DNA of 64,000 nt from Bradyrhizobium semiaridum. GTDB lineage: Bacteria > Pseudomonadota > Alphaproteobacteria > Rhizobiales > Xanthobacteraceae. Shown here one piece after another: positions 28,882 to 36,505 of the stretch (positions within the stretch are counted from its first letter, which is position 1; the number at the start of each line of letters is the position of its first letter). The position numbers and the translations under genes are program-made. Under the pieces are notes generated by a model that searched no databases, was not told where the DNA came from, and worked only from the letters and a program-made list of their open reading frames with translations. Location: NCBI RefSeq assembly GCF_020329505.1, contig NZ_JAGKJJ010000026.1, positions 1 through 64,000 of the forward strand, in the 5' to 3' direction.

Positions 28882-30060
28882 TCAGTTCGCTTGCGCAGCC
28901 GGCGTCTTGATCTCGCGCGGCAGGATGATCGCGGCCGCGATGGCGAGCAGGCACAGCGCGGCGAACGCGCGCAACATCATGCTGAAGCCGCCCTGGTCAT
29001 ACAGCCACGCAACGAGCCCGACGGAAGCGCCCGCAGCGGTGAAGCCGACGAAGTAGCGCACCGCATAGGCGCGCGAGCGCCATTCCTCGGTGGTGTATTT
29101 GCCGACCATCGCATCGTTGACCGTGACCTGGCCGAACGCACCCATCACGATGCCGATCGAGACCAGGATCAGCGGCAAGTTCGACAGGCTGGCAGCGAGA
29201 TAGAGGAACGGCGCCAGCATGAACGACAGCGGCAGCGCCACTGCCTTTAGCGAATGCCTATCGAGCAGCTTGCCGATCGTGTACTGCGTCATCGCGCCGA
29301 ACACATAGACAGCGGCCGCGATCACGCCGAGCAGCGCCGGGCTCTTGGTCAGATCGGCGAGACGCTCGGCGAACAGTTTCGGCAGCGCCACCGTCACCGC
29401 GTTGAACGTGGTCGAGATCGCGATCACCACGATCAGGAGCGACAGCACCACCCGCCACATGTCTTGCTTGGCGACCCGCGCCTGCGCGGCGGCCTGCTTG
29501 CTGCCTTTGCGGTCCTCATGCACCACGGTCATCGCAAAAGCGATGCCGATCAGCACGGTGACCAAGCCGGGCACGATGAACGCCCAACGCCAGCCGAGAT
29601 ACTGGCCGATCACGCCGGTGACCAGTGCCGACGAGGCGACGCCGAGATTGCCCCAGACGCCGTTGATGCCCATCTCGGCGCCGAGCTTCTCGGCATAGGA
29701 CACGATCATCGCGGTGCCGACCGGATGGTAGATCGAGGCAAAGATGCCGATCGCCAGCAGCGCCGCGCCGAGTTGCAGCGGGCTCGAGACGAAACCGACC
29801 GAGATCATCGAGAGCCCAATGCCGATGAAGAAGATCAGCATCATGTGGCGGCGGCTCCAGCGATCGCCGAGCCAGCCGGTGATCAGCGAGCCGGCGCCGA
29901 AGGCGACGAAGCCCGGCGTCGCATAGGGCAGGAGTTCCGAATAGGCCATCCCGAGCGCCGGGCCCATGATGATGACGGCGGCGGCGAAGATCAGCATCGA
30001 GTAATGATCGATGAAATGGGCACCGTTGACGAAGGTAATCACCCGGCTGGGGCTGTTCAT
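28882..30060 (-). CDS. MFS transporter
   Basis: 392 residues with about 12 hydrophobic helices. The loop between helices 2 and 3 has GWLGDRWSRRHMMLIFF, the MFS motif A, and the second half repeats the symmetry (GKLLDRHSLKAVALPLSFM). It resembles uncharacterised MFS_1 drug/organic-anion carriers of alphaproteobacteria; substrate and direction are unknown. Divergent from the AraC regulator (68-base gap) and upstream of the 101-residue/radical SAM pair on the same strand, with a 169-base AT-rich gap. Confidence 0.9.
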   Translation of the reverse strand: MNSPSRVITFVNGAHFIDHYSMLIFAAAVIIMGPALGMAYSELLPYATPGFVAFGAGSLITGWLGDRWSRRHMMLIFFIGIGLSMISVGFVSSPLQLGAALLAIGIFASIYHPVGTAMIVSYAEKLGAEMGINGVWGNLGVASSALVTGVIGQYLGWRWAFIVPGLVTVLIGIAFAMTVVHEDRKGSKQAAAQARVAKQDMWRVVLSLLIVVIAISTTFNAVTVALPKLFAERLADLTKSPALLGVIAAAVYVFGAMTQYTIGKLLDRHSLKAVALPLSFMLAPFLYLAASLSNLPLILVSIGIVMGAFGQVTVNDAMVGKYTTEEWRSRAYAVRYFVGFTAAGASVGLVAWLYDQGGFSMMLRAFAALCLLAIAAAIILPREIKTPAAQAN

Positions 30061-30127
30061 GTGGGCACGTCTCTCACGCGAATCTTCAATTTCCTGAAAA
30101 TCGGTTATAGGTGCTTGTCCTGACGGG

Positions 30128-30937
30128 ATGTCGCCAATGACTATCGCTGACGCGCCAATCCGCGCCCTTTACGAGCCGCGCCGCGTGACCCGCGACGGCG
30201 TGCATATCGTCGCGCGCTCCTATCAAAAGGGCCACCGCCTCGACCTGCACATGCACCGCGAGGCGCAGCTGGTCTATGCCGCCAGGGGCACCATGCAGGT
30301 GACGACGCCGAAGGGACGCTGGCTGGTGCCGCCGGACCGGGCCGTGTGGGTCCCGGCCCTGTTCGGCCATGCGATCGACGTGCTCGCCGACATCGAGATG
30401 CGCACGCTGTATTTCGAACAGGCCTGGCTCGCCCGCGAGCAGCGCAGCGCCAGCCTCGACAATGAGTTCGTGGTGCGGGTGTCGCCGCTGCTGCATCAGG
30501 CGATCCTCGCGCTGTTCGATGCATCGAGCAGCGATGAACGCATCGACCTGTTGATCCGCCTCGTGATGCTGGAGCTGCACCGCGCCGAGGACTCCGCGAC
30601 CTTCATTCCACTGCCGCAGGAGCCGCGCTGCCGCCGCGCCGCCGACATCGTGCTGGCGGACCCGACCCGCGACCACGAAATTGAAACGCTGGCGCACATG
30701 GTGGGCACCTCGGCGCGCACGCTGTCGCGGCTGTTCTCGGCGGAGACACAGCTGTCCTTCAAGAGCTGGTGCCAGCGCGCCCGCATCGCCGCCGCGATCG
30801 AGCGGCTGTCGACCGCGGCGAACGTTTCGGTCAAGCAGGTCGCCTCCGAGCTCGGCTATGCCAGCGTACCGGCATTTTCTCATGCGTTCCGGCAGGTGAC
30901 CGGCAAGACGCCGACCGAGTTCGCGGAAAGACCGTGA
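30128..30937 (+). CDS. AraC-family regulator with N-terminal cupin
   Basis: 269 residues. Residues about 30-115 form the AraC-type cupin sensor (LDLHMHREAQLVYAARGTMQV). Residues about 170-265 form the paired HTH domain, with HEIETLAHMVGTSARTLSRLFSAET and VKQVASELGYASVPAFSHAFRQVTGKTPTEF. ATG 30128 or 30137. It shares a 68-base divergent promoter with the MFS gene, the normal arrangement for a regulator of an exporter or uptake carrier. Confidence 0.9.
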   Translation: MSPMTIADAPIRALYEPRRVTRDGVHIVARSYQKGHRLDLHMHREAQLVYAARGTMQVTTPKGRWLVPPDRAVWVPALFGHAIDVLADIEMRTLYFEQAWLAREQRSASLDNEFVVRVSPLLHQAILALFDASSSDERIDLLIRLVMLELHRAEDSATFIPLPQEPRCRRAADIVLADPTRDHEIETLAHMVGTSARTLSRLFSAETQLSFKSWCQRARIAAAIERLSTAANVSVKQVASELGYASVPAFSHAFRQVTGKTPTEFAERP

Positions 30938-30950
30938 ACGTTGCGCGACT

Positions 30951-31041
30951 CGTCATACGCGGGCTTGACCCGCGTATCCATCAATCTTCAAGAAAAGTTC
31001 TTGATTTGAGATGGATGGCCGGGTCAAGCCCGGCCATGACG
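30951..31041. repeat. CGTCAT...ATGACG compound palindrome
   Basis: CGTCATACGCGGGCTTGACC at the left is matched by GGTCAAGCCCGGCCATGACG at the right. It contains three inner hairpins (ACGCGGGCTTGACCCGCGT, TCAAGAAAAGTTCTTGA and GGCCGGGTCAAGCCCGGCC). Located after the AraC stop. Confidence 0.85.
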
Positions 31042-31149
31042 ACCTATGATGAGCTGCGACATATTTCCGTACGATCCATGCGCTTGAATCGGCTGCTTCC
31101 GGCCTTAAATCCGATATAAGGTCCGGCTTCACTGGATAAGATCCCGCCC

Positions 31150-32502
31150 ATGGCCAACGCCTTCTTCTCCGACCTGCTCTCGACCATCTCCGAACGTGGC
31201 CGCACACTGCTTGGCCGGTCGAGCCCCAATAACGACAAGCAGGATGCTTCCGAGCTGGTGGAGTTATGCGAAGCGCTGTTGTCGGGCCGCGGCGAAGCGT
31301 CCGGCACCGCCATGGCGCGCGAGGTGCTCGACCGCTACCACCATCTCGATGCGGCCGGCCGCCTCGCCTTCTTCCAGAGCCTGGCCGGCAATTTCGGGCC
31401 CGACCGTGCGCGGCTTGCCGAGGCGATCGAAAGCTGGCGCAAGCAGCCGGACGGCGGCGACGCCAGCGAGCTGCATTTCGCATCCGAGCCGCGCCGGCAA
31501 GAGCTGATCCGCCGGCTCAATCGCGCGCCGGGCGGCACTGGCGAGCTGGTGTCGATGCGATCCGATCTGCTTTCACTGATGAAGGGCAACAAGGACCTCG
31601 CCGCGCTCGACCGCGACGTGGTGCACCTGCTCTCGTCCTGGTTCAACAGGGGATTCCTCGTGCTGCGCAGGATAGACTGGTCGTCGCCGGCCAATATTCT
31701 GGAGAAGATCATCCGTTACGAGGCCGTGCACGAGATCCGCGACTGGAACGATCTGCGCCGCCGTATCGATCCGGTCGACCGCCGCTGCTACGCCTTCTTC
31801 CATCCTGCACTCGCCGACGAGCCGCTGATCTTCGTCGAGGTCGCGCTGACCGAGGCGATTCCGGGCGCAATCGCGCCGCTGCTCGCCGAGGAGCGCGAGC
31901 CTGTGCCGGTCGAGCGCGCCCGCACCGCCGTGTTCTATTCGATCTCCAACACCCAGCGCGGGCTCGGCGGCATCTCCTTCGGCAGCTTCCTGATCAAGCA
32001 GGTGGTCGAGGAGCTGCGCCGCGAACTGCCGAAGCTCGACAACTTCGTGACGCTGTCGCCCGTGCCGGGTTTCATGCAGTGGGTGAAGCAGGCCGACGAC
32101 GTGCCGCTCAGCGAGGATGACCGCCAGCTGCTGGAAGGTCTCGGCAAACCTGACTGGCCTGACAACGCCGAGCTCGCCGCGCAATTGCGCACGGTGCTGG
32201 AGCCGCTCGCGGCGTACTACTTCCTGAAGGCGCGCACGCCGAAGGGCCGCCTGATCGATTCGGTGGCGCGCTTCCATCTCGGCAACGGCGCGCGGCTGGA
32301 GCGGATCAACTGGCTCGGCGATCTCTCGCCGAAGGGCCTGCGCGAATCCGCCGGCGTCATGGTCAACTACCTCTATCGCCTCGACGACATCGAAAAGAAC
32401 CACGAAGCCTACGCCAACAATGGCGAGGTGATCGCCTCCAGCGCGGTGAAGAAGCTCCTGAAGGGCGAAGGCCGGCGGCTGCTGGACATGCGGCTGGGTT
32501 AA
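31150..32502 (+). CDS. mcd: Malonyl-CoA decarboxylase
   Basis: 450 residues, the expected bacterial length. Converts malonyl-CoA to acetyl-CoA + CO2. The N-terminal helical domain precedes a GNAT-like catalytic domain with CYAFFHPALADEPLIFVEVALT, AVFYSISNTQRGLGGISFGSFLIKQV and FVTLSPVPGF. The catalytic Ser/His pair of the family is probably the Ser in SPVPGF and the His in VARFHLGNGARL. Cytosolic. In clover rhizobia the homologue (MatA) sits in a matABC operon; here matB and matC are absent, so the gene stands alone. Confidence 0.94.
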   Translation: MANAFFSDLLSTISERGRTLLGRSSPNNDKQDASELVELCEALLSGRGEASGTAMAREVLDRYHHLDAAGRLAFFQSLAGNFGPDRARLAEAIESWRKQPDGGDASELHFASEPRRQELIRRLNRAPGGTGELVSMRSDLLSLMKGNKDLAALDRDVVHLLSSWFNRGFLVLRRIDWSSPANILEKIIRYEAVHEIRDWNDLRRRIDPVDRRCYAFFHPALADEPLIFVEVALTEAIPGAIAPLLAEEREPVPVERARTAVFYSISNTQRGLGGISFGSFLIKQVVEELRRELPKLDNFVTLSPVPGFMQWVKQADDVPLSEDDRQLLEGLGKPDWPDNAELAAQLRTVLEPLAAYYFLKARTPKGRLIDSVARFHLGNGARLERINWLGDLSPKGLRESAGVMVNYLYRLDDIEKNHEAYANNGEVIASSAVKKLLKGEGRRLLDMRLG

Positions 32503-33053
32503 GCCACGGCCCTCTCCCCGTCGTTGCATTAAGGCATGCACACATCTCATTCAGCCGATTTGCCTAAGGCTGCACGGGAGGTGGGAGGGCTCTCTCCCCC
32601 CTTGCGGGGGAGAGTTGGAGAGAGGGGTAAGCCACAAACACCGCCCGCGCGGCTTACCCCTCTCCCCAACCCTCCCCCGCAAGGGCAGGGCAATCGCATA
32701 TGAAGGGCGCTGGATGAGCCGCTGGCTCGCTTCGCCTCTCCCGCTTGCGGGGGAGGCCGGATCGCATCGCAGATGCGATCCGGGTGGGGGCTAGTTCCAC
32801 AGTATGATCCGTGGAGAGACCCCCACCCCAACCCTCCCCCGCAAGCGGGAGAGGGAGCCGTCCGCCGATGCTGGCGCGCCATCAGAGTTTTCATATGCGA
32901 TTGCCCTCTCCCGCAAGCGGGAGAGGAACCCAGCCATGGTGCCTTCCTGACTTGTAGGCCGTCGCACCAGATATGCTTCGCGGAGCCTGTCATCGGGCGG
33001 CGCTGCGCGCCGACCCGTTGGCTCGCGATGACGATTGGGTGTCTCCCGGCACG
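32503..33053. other. Gene-free stretch made largely of hairpin repeats
   Basis: 551 bases between two convergent genes. About 340 bases (32588-32926) are inverted repeats. The remaining 32927-33053 shows no gene. Confidence 0.65.
32588..32926. repeat. Cluster of three nested CTCTCCC-GGGAGAG palindromes
   Basis: Element 1 (32588-32687) pairs CTCTCTCCCCCCTTGCGGGG and GAGAGGGGTAAGCC with the inverse GGCTTACCCCTCTCCCC and CCCCCGCAAGGGCAG. Element 2 (32734-32856) pairs CCTCTCCCGCTTGCGGGGGA with the inverse at its end, encloses GATCGCATCGCAGATGCGATC, and ends GCAAGCGGGAGAGG. Element 3 (32903-32926) is the simple CCTCTCCCGC/GCGGGAGAGG hairpin. GCAATCGCATATG boxes lie at 32690-32702 and, inverted, at 32891-32904. 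These boxes match those in the element at 1-170. Confidence 0.85.
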
Positions 33054-34109
33054 TCACGCCGAGACCGACCGCGGCCGCAGCGCCGCCGGAATGTTCGCGG
33101 CGAGCCAGGCGGCGATCGCACGCTCGTTGCGGTGGTAGAGCAGGCCGGCCGCGATCACGCCGATACCGATCAGCGACAGCGAGAACGGAAACAGCAGCGA
33201 GTCCTTGAAGACGACGTCGGCGAGATGTCCGAGATAGAGGCAGACGCCGAACGCACCGAACACCGCGTAGGCACGCCGCATCAGGATCACCGCAAGTGCG
33301 ATCAGGACGATATTGAGCAGGCAATACACCGCCCGGCCCAGCTCGGTCGCGCCGTCGGATGCGGTCACGCCGCCCCAGAACGCCATCAGGCCGAACAGAT
33401 GCAGCCAGAACGCGAAGTCGTCATTGCGGCTGCGATAGTCCACGATCCAGGCGACCGCGAGCACGGCCAGACCGAACCAGATCGACACCGTGCGCCGCAG
33501 CGCGAAGTCGGCGTGATCCGTGCCGCTGAACCACGGCGCGAGATCCATCGACATGAACCACAGCGCGACCGCGATGATCGCGACGATGAAGGCAAAGCGG
33601 TAGTAGCGAAGCGCGACGATGCCGGCGGCGATGGTCGCGATCTCCATGAAGATCCAGCTGCCCTTCACCCAGACGTAGAAATCCTGCACGGTGCCGGGCT
33701 TGCCGAACCTGCCCCACCAGCCGAGCTCGTCCTGAATGCCATAGACCGCGAGCGGCGCCATCGAGACCGCGATCGCGATCAACAGGCCGCCGGGGACGCG
33801 CAGACCCTTGCCGTGCCACAGATGGTGACCGGCCAGGCCGAAGGCTGCCGCATAGGCGATTGCGCAGGCGGTGAGCGCGCGGCCGCCCATCTGGGTGAAG
33901 GCCAGGGTCGAGAACAGACCCATGGCGCCGATCACGATCAACGCCCCGGCATACCAGAGCACATGCGCAGCATCGAACCTGGCCGGCGGGCTTGCGGCGC
34001 CGGGGACGTCCTCGCCAGGTCCCAAAAAGGCCAGCAACCGCTCCAGATCGGTCGCGCTGATGACGCCGGCATTGGCGGCGTCCCGGAGATTTTTGGCTGA
34101 ATAGGGCAT
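33054..34109 (-). CDS. Multi-pass membrane protein (DUF2157-like)
   Basis: 351 residues with about ten hydrophobic helices. The N-terminus (LRDAANAGVISATDLERLLAFLG) is a short cytosolic helical module of the kind preceding the membrane part in DUF2157 proteins; the family match is tentative. The membrane part alternates FGLAGHHLWHGKGLRVPGGLL, FAFIVAIIAVALWFMSM and similar spans. ATG 34109 has AGGAGG and is clear. A pronounced double-dyad site lies 80-115 bases upstream. Function unknown. Confidence 0.75.
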   Translation of the reverse strand: MPYSAKNLRDAANAGVISATDLERLLAFLGPGEDVPGAASPPARFDAAHVLWYAGALIVIGAMGLFSTLAFTQMGGRALTACAIAYAAAFGLAGHHLWHGKGLRVPGGLLIAIAVSMAPLAVYGIQDELGWWGRFGKPGTVQDFYVWVKGSWIFMEIATIAAGIVALRYYRFAFIVAIIAVALWFMSMDLAPWFSGTDHADFALRRTVSIWFGLAVLAVAWIVDYRSRNDDFAFWLHLFGLMAFWGGVTASDGATELGRAVYCLLNIVLIALAVILMRRAYAVFGAFGVCLYLGHLADVVFKDSLLFPFSLSLIGIGVIAAGLLYHRNERAIAAWLAANIPAALRPRSVSA

Positions 34110-34405
34110 GCGGCCCTCCTCACGATCGGTTCGTGCCTCTCCCGGCAAATCCCGGTCAGGCGTCTCTCCTGCATGAGTATAGCCAAACTTGAACAACGTT
34201 CAATAATTTATTGAGCGACGCTCACGATTTTGTGCGAACGCCGCGGTTACCGCCCCGCCCGCCGCTGACCGGGCCGGGTGGCGCGACGGGCTGGAGCCGC
34301 CGGCTCCTTTGCATGGGGTTGTTTTCGGCATTTTGGCAGGTCCACCTCACCCCGCCGACGAGAGGCGAACCGAAGCCACGGCCGAACCGATTTCAATCCA
34401 GCACT
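34110..34405. other. Intergenic region with operator-like dyads, no gene
   Basis: 296 bases between the membrane-protein start and the tarD stop. It contains the double-dyad site at 34189-34224 and otherwise nothing recognisable. Confidence 0.6.
34189..34224. promoter_or_regulatory. Double-dyad operator-like site
   Basis: Three interlocked perfect palindromes in 36 bases: TTGAACAACGTTCAA (34189-34203), TCAATAATTTATTGA (34200-34214) and TGAGCGACGCTCA (34212-34224). The two outer dyads share the plan GANC-N3-GNTC and are placed symmetrically about the middle one. This is the geometry of a site bound by two dimers, as for some TetR-family repressors. It lies 80-115 bases upstream of the membrane-protein gene (minus strand). 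No regulator gene is adjacent. Confidence 0.65.
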
Positions 34406-35575
34406 CTAGCCGGCCAGTGCCTTCATCTCCGCATAGAGGTCGGACTTGCCCTCGAATCCGATGCCCGGGAGGTCGGGCATGGTGATGTGGCCGTTCTCGA
34501 CCCGCACGCCGTCGGGAAAGCCGCCATAGGGCTGGAACAGGTCGGGATAGCTCTCATTGCCGCCGAGCCCGAGGCCGGCGGCGATGTTGAGCGACATCTG
34601 GTGGCCACCATGCGGGATGCAGCGCCGCGGCGACCAGCCGTGGGTCTTCAGCACTTCGAGCGTGCGCTGATACTCGCAGAGGCCGTAGGACAGCGCGCAG
34701 TCGAACTGCAGCCAGTCGCGATCGGGGCGCATGCCGCCATAGCGGATCAGGTTGCGCGCGTCCTGATGGCTGAACAGGTTTTCGCCGGTCGCCATCGGGC
34801 CGGGATAGAACTCGGCGAGCGCGGCCTGCAGCGCATAGTCGAGCGGATCGCCGGCCTCTTCGTACCAGAACAGCGGGTATTCCCGCAGCATCTTCGCATA
34901 GGCGATCGCGGTCTCCAGATCGAAGCGGCCGTTGGCGTCGACGGCGAGCTGCGCATCGCGGCCGATCTCCTTCAGCACCGCCTCGATCCGCTCGCGATCC
35001 TCGGCAAGCAGCGCGCCGCCGATCTTCATCTTGACGACGTTGTAGCCGCGATCGAGATAGCCGCGCATCTCCTTGCGGAGTGCTGAGAGATCCTTGCCCG
35101 GATAGTAATAGCCGCCGGCGGCGTAGACGAACACGCGCGGATCGGCGTTCACGCCGTGACGCTCGGCCAGCAGGCGGAACAGCGGCTTGCCGGCGATCTT
35201 CGCCACCGCGTCCCATACCGCCATGTCGATGGTGCCGACCGCGACCGACCGCTCGCCATGTCCGCCCGGCTTCTCGTTCGACATCAGGGTCGACCAGACC
35301 TTGTCCGGATCGAGATTGTCGCCGGTAGCGTCGAGCAGCGATTTCGGATCGGCCTCGAGCAGCCGCGGCGCGAAGCGCTCGCGGATCAGCCCGCCCTGCC
35401 CGTAGCGGCCGTTGGAATTGAAGCCGTAGCCGACCACCCTCTTGCCGTCGCGCACCACGTCGGTGACCACGGCGACCAGGCTCGAGGTCATCTTGCTGAA
35501 GTCGATATAGGCGTTGCGGATCGGCGACGAGATCGGTTTGGTGACCTCGCGGACGTCGACGATGCGGACGGACAT
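34406..35575 (-). CDS. tarD: D-tartrate dehydratase (enolase superfamily)
   Basis: 389 residues. Dehydrates D(-)-tartrate to oxaloacetate (EC 4.2.1.81), cytosolic, Mg2+-dependent. The published B. japonicum enzyme has the same length, and as far as I recall it is almost identical in sequence. Its residues are found here at the same numbers: K182/K184 in VVKMKIGG, metal ligands D213 (VDANGRF), E239 (WYEEAGD) and E265 (ATGENLF), and H322 (CIPHGGHQ). ATG 35575 is the natural start. It has no other tartrate genes beside it. The family relative at 17319-18246 is broken, so this is the only intact member in the window. Confidence 0.96.
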   Translation of the reverse strand: MSVRIVDVREVTKPISSPIRNAYIDFSKMTSSLVAVVTDVVRDGKRVVGYGFNSNGRYGQGGLIRERFAPRLLEADPKSLLDATGDNLDPDKVWSTLMSNEKPGGHGERSVAVGTIDMAVWDAVAKIAGKPLFRLLAERHGVNADPRVFVYAAGGYYYPGKDLSALRKEMRGYLDRGYNVVKMKIGGALLAEDRERIEAVLKEIGRDAQLAVDANGRFDLETAIAYAKMLREYPLFWYEEAGDPLDYALQAALAEFYPGPMATGENLFSHQDARNLIRYGGMRPDRDWLQFDCALSYGLCEYQRTLEVLKTHGWSPRRCIPHGGHQMSLNIAAGLGLGGNESYPDLFQPYGGFPDGVRVENGHITMPDLPGIGFEGKSDLYAEMKALAG

Positions 35576-35617
35576 GGGATTATCGCTCTTTCAGTTGCGC
35601 TACGCGTCTTTCCCCAC

Positions 35618-35701
35618 CGTCATTGCGAGCAGCGAAGCGACGAAGCAATCCATTTCTCAGCAAGCGGGGGAATGGATTGCTTCGCTTCGCTCGCAATGAC
35701 G
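35618..35701. repeat. Dispersed palindromic repeat, family A
   Basis: CGTCATTGCGAGCAGCGAAG...CAATCCATT pairs with AATGGATTGCTTCGCTTCGC...AATGACG, the same arm sequence as at 1899-1978 with a 5-base difference. Placed just before the start of tarD and after the end of the DUF3297 gene. Confidence 0.88.
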
Positions 35702-35715
35702 AAAGAGAAAGGCTC

Positions 35716-35976
35716 TCAGGATTTCGCCTTATCCCGGAAATAGGGCTCGACCGGGCCGTGCACCTTGATTGTCAGCGGATTGCCGTGGCGGTCCTTGGCA
35801 TTGCCTGCGGTGACGCGCACCCAGCCTTCGCTGACGCAGTATTCCTCGACATTGGTCTTCTCGATACCCTTGAAGCGGATGCCGACGTCGCGCGCGAGAA
35901 TGTCCGCGTTGTAGTACGGGCTGTTCGGATCCACCGAGAGGCGGTCCGGCAATTGGTCGTTGGTGTCGTCGCTCAT
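35716..35976 (-). CDS. DUF3297 protein
   Basis: 86 residues. The text DRLSVDPNSPYYNADILARDVGIRFKGIEKTNVEEYCVSEGWVRV is typical of DUF3297 (small soluble protein of unknown function). ATG 35976 overlaps the stop of the glutathione peroxidase gene by 4 bases (ATGA), so the two are translationally coupled. A family-A palindrome follows its stop. Confidence 0.88.
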   Translation of the reverse strand: MSDDTNDQLPDRLSVDPNSPYYNADILARDVGIRFKGIEKTNVEEYCVSEGWVRVTAGNAKDRHGNPLTIKVHGPVEPYFRDKAKS

Positions 35977-36452
35977 AGCAGCGCCTCGATATCCTTCCTC
36001 AATCCTTCCGGCCGGGCGGTCGGCGCGTGCCGCGCCACGACCTTGCCGGACCGATCGACCAGGAACTTGGTGAAATTCCATTTGATCGACGGGCCGAGCA
36101 GGCTCGACTTCTCACGTTTCAGATGCTGATACAATGGATGCGCGTTGGCGCCGTTGACGTCGATCTTGGCGAACATCGGGAACGTCACGGCATAATTGGT
36201 CTCGCAGAACGCAGCGATCTGTTTTGCATCGCCCGGTTCCTGCGCGCCGAACTGGTTGCAGGGAAAGCCGAGCACGGCAAAGCCGCGCGGCGACAGGCCG
36301 GCGTGGAGCTCCTGCAGGCCCTTGTATTGCGGGGTGAAGCCGCAGGCGCTCGCGGTATTGACGATCAGGAGCACCTGTCCCTCGAACCGCTGCAACGGCA
36401 CATCCTCGCCGGCTAGCGATGTAGCCGAGAAGTCGTAGACCGTCGGCATCAT
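35973..36452 (-). CDS. Glutathione peroxidase family protein (Cys type)
   Basis: 159 residues, reduces peroxides with glutathione or thioredoxin. The peroxidatic Cys is in NTASACGFTPQYKGLQ (Cys, not selenocysteine). The Gln of the tetrad is in LGFPCNQFGAQEPG and the Trp/Asn in IKWNFTKFLVD. A resolving Cys in the FPCNQ motif fits the thioredoxin-dependent group. ATGs at 36452 and 36449 are both close to GGAGGG; the second has better spacing. Operon with DUF3297 through a 4-base overlap. Confidence 0.93.
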   Translation of the reverse strand: MMPTVYDFSATSLAGEDVPLQRFEGQVLLIVNTASACGFTPQYKGLQELHAGLSPRGFAVLGFPCNQFGAQEPGDAKQIAAFCETNYAVTFPMFAKIDVNGANAHPLYQHLKREKSSLLGPSIKWNFTKFLVDRSGKVVARHAPTARPEGLRKDIEALL

Positions 36453-36459
36453 ACCCTCC

Positions 36460-36504
36460 GCATGATCTTGTCGGAAAACCGGTACCCACTTTTCCGGATC
36501 ATGC
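36460..36504. repeat. GCATGATC...GATCATGC rhizobial intergenic palindrome
   Basis: GCATGATCTTGTCGGAAAACC followed by GGTACCCACTTTTCCGGATC and ATGC is a 45-base imperfect palindrome. I recall this sequence class (paired around GGTTTTCC/GGAAAA and CCCAC) as a common intergenic repeat across Rhizobiales. It ends one base before the amidase stop codon and may double as its transcript-end hairpin. Confidence 0.82.
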
Positions 36505-36505
36505 G

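Noticed and set aside
26477..30060. Biosynthetic cluster including the binding protein at 26477
   Set aside because: The binding protein has its own signal peptide and start and about 140 bases of spacer. Membership in the radical SAM cluster is not supported beyond common strand.
34189..34203. FNR/FixK box upstream of the membrane-protein gene
   Set aside because: TTGA and TCAA are separated by 7 bases where FNR/FixK sites need 6. The dyad fits a different regulator type.
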